This document shows positions 4,279 to 7,213 of a DNA stretch of 7,213 nt, in pieces. Under the pieces are notes generated by a model. It had not been told where the DNA came from and ran no database searches. It saw only the letters and a program-made list of their open reading frames with translations. How positions within the stretch are numbered: position 1 is the stretch's first letter; every line of letters begins with the position of its first letter. This DNA is from an uncultured Gammaproteobacteria bacterium (GTDB lineage Bacteria; Pseudomonadota; Gammaproteobacteria; Rariloculales; Rariloculaceae). Location of the stretch: the NCBI GenBank assembly GCA_946887385.1, contig CAMPKU010000217.1, forward strand, positions 1-7,213, given 5' to 3'. The position numbers were made by a program, and so were the translations under genes.

Positions 4279-7068
4279 TTAATTCGAACCCGGCTGGCTA
4301 AACAGCACGATGTCCGTGCTGACTCTGCCGCGAGCGATCGCCAACCGCCCTCCGTCGGCAGACCACGCGAAGTCGAAGATGCCGAGGTTGTCCGTGAAAT
4401 CGGTCAGCGGCCGCGGCGCCGAGCCGTCGAGCGGTTGCAGCCAGATGTTTGCCGGCACGTCTGTGTTGACATAGGCGACGGCGGATTGATCCGGGCTGAA
4501 CCGGAGGGCGCTTGGTCGCGTGGTTGGATCCGCAAGCCCGGGCGGAGTAAAGCGCATTTGGGCCGTGCAGTCCTCGAGATCGCAGATGACGATCTCGATC
4601 CGGTTGGCTGCGCTCAACGAAATGAACGCGAGCAGACGCCCGTCCGGCGATACATCGGGCGCGCGCGCATCGATGTCGGCGATGCGTCGCGGCACGCCGC
4701 CCTCGAGCGAAACGATCTGCGGCCGCGAATCCGAGACGAACACGACCCGATCGTCGGGCGTCAGACGTGGCCACATAGCCACCTCCGATACGAGCGGTTC
4801 CGGCCGCCCGCCGGCGCGATCGGTCTTCCAGATCCAGCCCAGATCGCGTTCTGCCAATGACAAATAGACCAGAGTCCGCCCATTCGACGTCATTACCGCG
4901 CCGCCGGCCTCGCGCAGCAGCTCTTCCGGCGCGGTGCCATCGAGCCGCGATTCGAGAACCGTAACGCTGGCGTCTTCGCGCCCGAGATACAAGAGTCGGT
5001 CGCCGGCCCATGACAAAGCCATTGCCGAAGCGTCGTACACGCGGCCGCGATTGGGCGCCGCGACGAGGCGCCTATTGCGTCCGTCGCCGTCGCCGAGCCA
5101 AATGTCGATCCGCTCCTCGGAGCTGACGGCCGCGAAGCGGCCACCGTCCGCAAGCGTGCTTGTTAAACGATAGCCGTCGAGGTCATTCGTCAGCTTGAAG
5201 GTCTCGCCGGACGGATACGACATGCGCCACAGCTGCGGGCTCGCGCCCTGGGATGTGGGCCGTGCTTGTAGCAGCGTCGTATTGTCGATCCACGCTACCC
5301 GTCCAGGCGGAGTCTGCCTCACCGCCTGCACGGCTCCGTCAGCCACCGTGACGAACAGCGTATACCCGGTCAGTACTCCGCCCGGAAAGCCCGCCCCCGT
5401 GGACGCGAGCACGGCGCCGTCGGGCGACCATGCGAGGCCAGCCAAATAGGGGCTAGGAAACGCCAATGTGAAAAACTGGGGGTCCGGCCGCCGCCGCGTA
5501 ACGAGCACGCGCTCGTTACCGCCGTCTGCGTCCGCTACTACGAGATCGATTGCGTCGCTACCACCCGCGCCGCGCACGAAAGCGAGCTGCTCGCCGTCCG
5601 GCGAGTGCGCAACGCCGCTGTGCACGTTGTCGATCAAACGCCGTGGCACACCGCCGAGAAACGGGACGCGCCACAGTGTGTACGCCACTTGCGGCGACCC
5701 TTGAACGGTCACGTAGTCGACGAAGTTGCCGTCAGGCGTCACCGTCGCCGCCGCGATGCGGACCCCAAGTTGCGACGCAACGATTCGAACGTTGCTCGAT
5801 GTCGCCGTCTGCCGGATCCACAGGCTGTCCTCTTGGCCGGCCGCCTGCACGTAGACCACGTAGCGGCCGTCGGGCGAGATGGCGGGCAGACCCGCATTGC
5901 CGGTGTCCGTCAAGCGCGCGAGGGTGGCATTCTGCAGGGAGAACGGCGCGGCTGCGACCGCTGTGCTCGGCGGCGTTGGCAGTGTCGGCGGACGCCGCAG
6001 CAACACGACGGTGGCGACGGCAATTCCCGCGAGCACGAGCGCTGCGAGCGAGACGGTGCGGCGATTGCGCTTGACGAGCCCTACGACGAGCTGCGCATCG
6101 GACGACGGCGCGGCAGTCGGCGTCGGCATTGGCGCGGCGGCGACGGGCGCAGTGCTGCCCGTGTCGGCGTCCGAGCGCGGCGGCGGCAGCGGCGTGGATG
6201 CGAAGGCGCGGGCGGATCGCTTGAAATCCGCCCGCAGCTCGGACGCTGATTGAGAGCGCAGCGCCCGATCCTTCTCGAGCGCGTTCAAGATTGTGTGCTC
6301 GAGGCGCTCGGGCAGCTCCGGCCGCAACGTCCGCGGCGCCGGAGGCGTGTCGTAGAGAATGCCGGCCGAGACCACGGCTTGCGTCGCGCCCTCGAATGCG
6401 GGCCGGCCCGTAACCATTTCGTAGAGCACGAGACCGAACGAGAAGAGATCGCTGCGCGCGTCGAGGTCCTCGCCGCGCAATTGCTCGGGCGACATGTACG
6501 CAAACGTTCCCACCGTAGCGCCGGCGCCCGTTAACGGCGCGCCGCTCGAAGAGCTCTTCGCGAACGAAGTGTCCGTTGCCGCGATCGCTGCTTTCGCAAG
6601 CCCGAAGTCGAGGATTTTCGGTCCGCGCGCCGTCAGCATGATGTTCGCGGGCTTGATATCGCGGTGGACGATGCCCTTTGCGTGCGCCGCGTCCAGTGCG
6701 TCGGCGAGCGCCGTGCCGATCTCTACGATCTCCGCCATTTTGAGCGACGGAGGTCTCTGCAAGCGGCAATAGAGCGTCTCGCCCTCGAGCAGCTCCATTG
6801 CAAGATACGCCGGGCTATCGGCGCCACCGGCGCCGATGTCGTAGATCGTGCAGATATTCGGGTGATTCAATGCCGCGACGGCACGCGCTTCGCGGCGAAA
6901 GCGCTCGAGCAGCGCAGGGGTCACCGAGAGCCGCGCCGACAGCACCTTGATCGCGACGAAACGATCGAGCCGAGTATCGCGCGCTCGATACACCTCGCCC
7001 ATGCCGCCCGTACCGAGCACGGCGACGATCTCGTACGGCCCGATATGCGTCCCTGGCGCTATGCTCAT
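4279..7068 (-). CDS. Transmembrane Ser/Thr protein kinase with a C-terminal TolB/PD40 propeller
   Basis: A 929-residue receptor-like Hanks kinase. The kinase domain (about 12-285) is complete: Gly loop GTGGMG (19-24), VAIK with Lys41, helix-C Glu60, HRDIKPAN (135-142), DFG (154-156), SPE (193-195) and DLFSFG (207-212). The activation loop is rich in Ser and Thr (165-188), so autophosphorylation is plausible. A Pro/Ala linker (292-321) and KRNRR precede one membrane span (about 338-357). The rest, from about 380, carries repeated SPDG-type PD40 motifs, for example [30 protein letters not shown] and [11 protein letters not shown]. This is a beta-propeller expected to lie in the periplasm as a sensor or scaffold. 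I place the start at the ATG giving [15 protein letters not shown], the usual beginning of this family. A TTG at 7152 would add 28 unrelated residues. No clear Shine-Dalgarno is seen. CATAAT at 7093-7098 could be the -10 box. Confidence 0.94.
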   Translation of the reverse strand: MSIAPGTHIGPYEIVAVLGTGGMGEVYRARDTRLDRFVAIKVLSARLSVTPALLERFRREARAVAALNHPNICTIYDIGAGGADSPAYLAMELLEGETLYCRLQRPPSLKMAEIVEIGTALADALDAAHAKGIVHRDIKPANIMLTARGPKILDFGLAKAAIAATDTSFAKSSSSGAPLTGAGATVGTFAYMSPEQLRGEDLDARSDLFSFGLVLYEMVTGRPAFEGATQAVVSAGILYDTPPAPRTLRPELPERLEHTILNALEKDRALRSQSASELRADFKRSARAFASTPLPPPRSDADTGSTAPVAAAPMPTPTAAPSSDAQLVVGLVKRNRRTVSLAALVLAGIAVATVVLLRRPPTLPTPPSTAVAAAPFSLQNATLARLTDTGNAGLPAISPDGRYVVYVQAAGQEDSLWIRQTATSSNVRIVASQLGVRIAAATVTPDGNFVDYVTVQGSPQVAYTLWRVPFLGGVPRRLIDNVHSGVAHSPDGEQLAFVRGAGGSDAIDLVVADADGGNERVLVTRRRPDPQFFTLAFPSPYLAGLAWSPDGAVLASTGAGFPGGVLTGYTLFVTVADGAVQAVRQTPPGRVAWIDNTTLLQARPTSQGASPQLWRMSYPSGETFKLTNDLDGYRLTSTLADGGRFAAVSSEERIDIWLGDGDGRNRRLVAAPNRGRVYDASAMALSWAGDRLLYLGREDASVTVLESRLDGTAPEELLREAGGAVMTSNGRTLVYLSLAERDLGWIWKTDRAGGRPEPLVSEVAMWPRLTPDDRVVFVSDSRPQIVSLEGGVPRRIADIDARAPDVSPDGRLLAFISLSAANRIEIVICDLEDCTAQMRFTPPGLADPTTRPSALRFSPDQSAVAYVNTDVPANIWLQPLDGSAPRPLTDFTDNLGIFDFAWSADGGRLAIARGRVSTDIVLFSQPGSN

Positions 7069-7106
7069 CGCGATATCGTGTTTCGCAGCGAAATTATGCC
7101 AGTTCA

Positions 7107-7126
7107 ATCCGGCAGGCTCGCCGGAT
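7107..7126. promoter_or_regulatory. 20-bp inverted repeat upstream of the kinase gene
   Basis: ATCCGGC (7107-7113) and GCCGGAT (7120-7126) are perfect 7-base arms around a 6-base centre. The centre lies about 20 bases upstream of a CATAAT box (7093-7098), where the -35 element would be expected, and no -35 hexamer is apparent. This is a plausible site for a dimeric regulator. The binding protein is unknown. Confidence 0.4.
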
Positions 7127-7213
7127 GCCCGCGACGGCCGCGCAACGCGCAATCGAGCGCAACGAACGAAAATGAACCTGCGCCGGCATGCTTTTCCCTC
7201 ATCGTAGACGGCG

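Noticed and set aside
7085..7100. Sigma-54 promoter for the kinase (TGGCAT followed by CTGC)
   Set aside because: The GG and GC elements are 12 bases apart instead of the 10 that sigma-54 requires.
7069..7152. TTG start for the kinase giving 28 extra N-terminal residues
   Set aside because: The extension has no relation to the family, whose members begin near the MSxAPGTxxGPYEI segment, and there is no ribosome binding site before the TTG. The extension also covers the likely promoter and inverted repeat.
7190..7213. Possible third repeat copy at the right edge (CGTAGAC, as in copy B)
   Set aside because: Only seven bases match before the window ends, which is within chance.

Overview
The window is GC-rich DNA from a Gram-negative bacterium. 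Its outer genes are a Sec-exported quinoprotein dehydrogenase and a large transmembrane Ser/Thr kinase with a TolB/PD40-type propeller. That kinase architecture is common in Acidobacteriota and also occurs in some soil proteobacteria. The sequence alone does not settle the lineage. I see no rRNA, tRNA, CRISPR array, transposase or integrase.

Layout from left to right. At 1-141 there may be the first codons of a minus-strand gene running off the edge (weak). At 294-1565 (+) is a soluble aldose sugar dehydrogenase (YliI/Asd-like, PQQ-dependent). At 1566-1969 is a convergent intergenic stretch holding a doubtful small ORF and one copy of a 47-49 bp repeat. At 1970-3147 (-) is a two-gene module: an Xre-type HTH regulator followed, with a 4-base GTGA overlap, by a nucleotidyltransferase-fold protein. 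This is a probable toxin-antitoxin or defence pair, and a perfect 14-bp palindrome sits on its promoter. At 3148-3552 is a divergent control region with three 9-bp tandem repeats and, just before the next gene, a three-arm alternative-hairpin arrangement ending in a T-tract. At 3553-4110 (+) is an Hcp-family (type VI secretion tube) protein that carries an N-terminal signal peptide. At 4111-4278 is a second convergent stretch with the other copy of the repeat, overlapping what looks like the 3' end of an SNF2-type helicase gene. At 4279-7068 (-) is the receptor-like kinase, with a 20-bp inverted repeat upstream.

The most interesting reading is that the module at 1959-4112 (regulator, nucleotidyltransferase and exported Hcp-like protein) is bounded by imperfect direct repeats. 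One repeat includes the last codons of an SNF2 helicase-like gene end, so it resembles an old site-specific insertion at a gene 3' end. No recombinase is visible, so this is inference. The dehydrogenase and kinase show no obvious functional link to the module.
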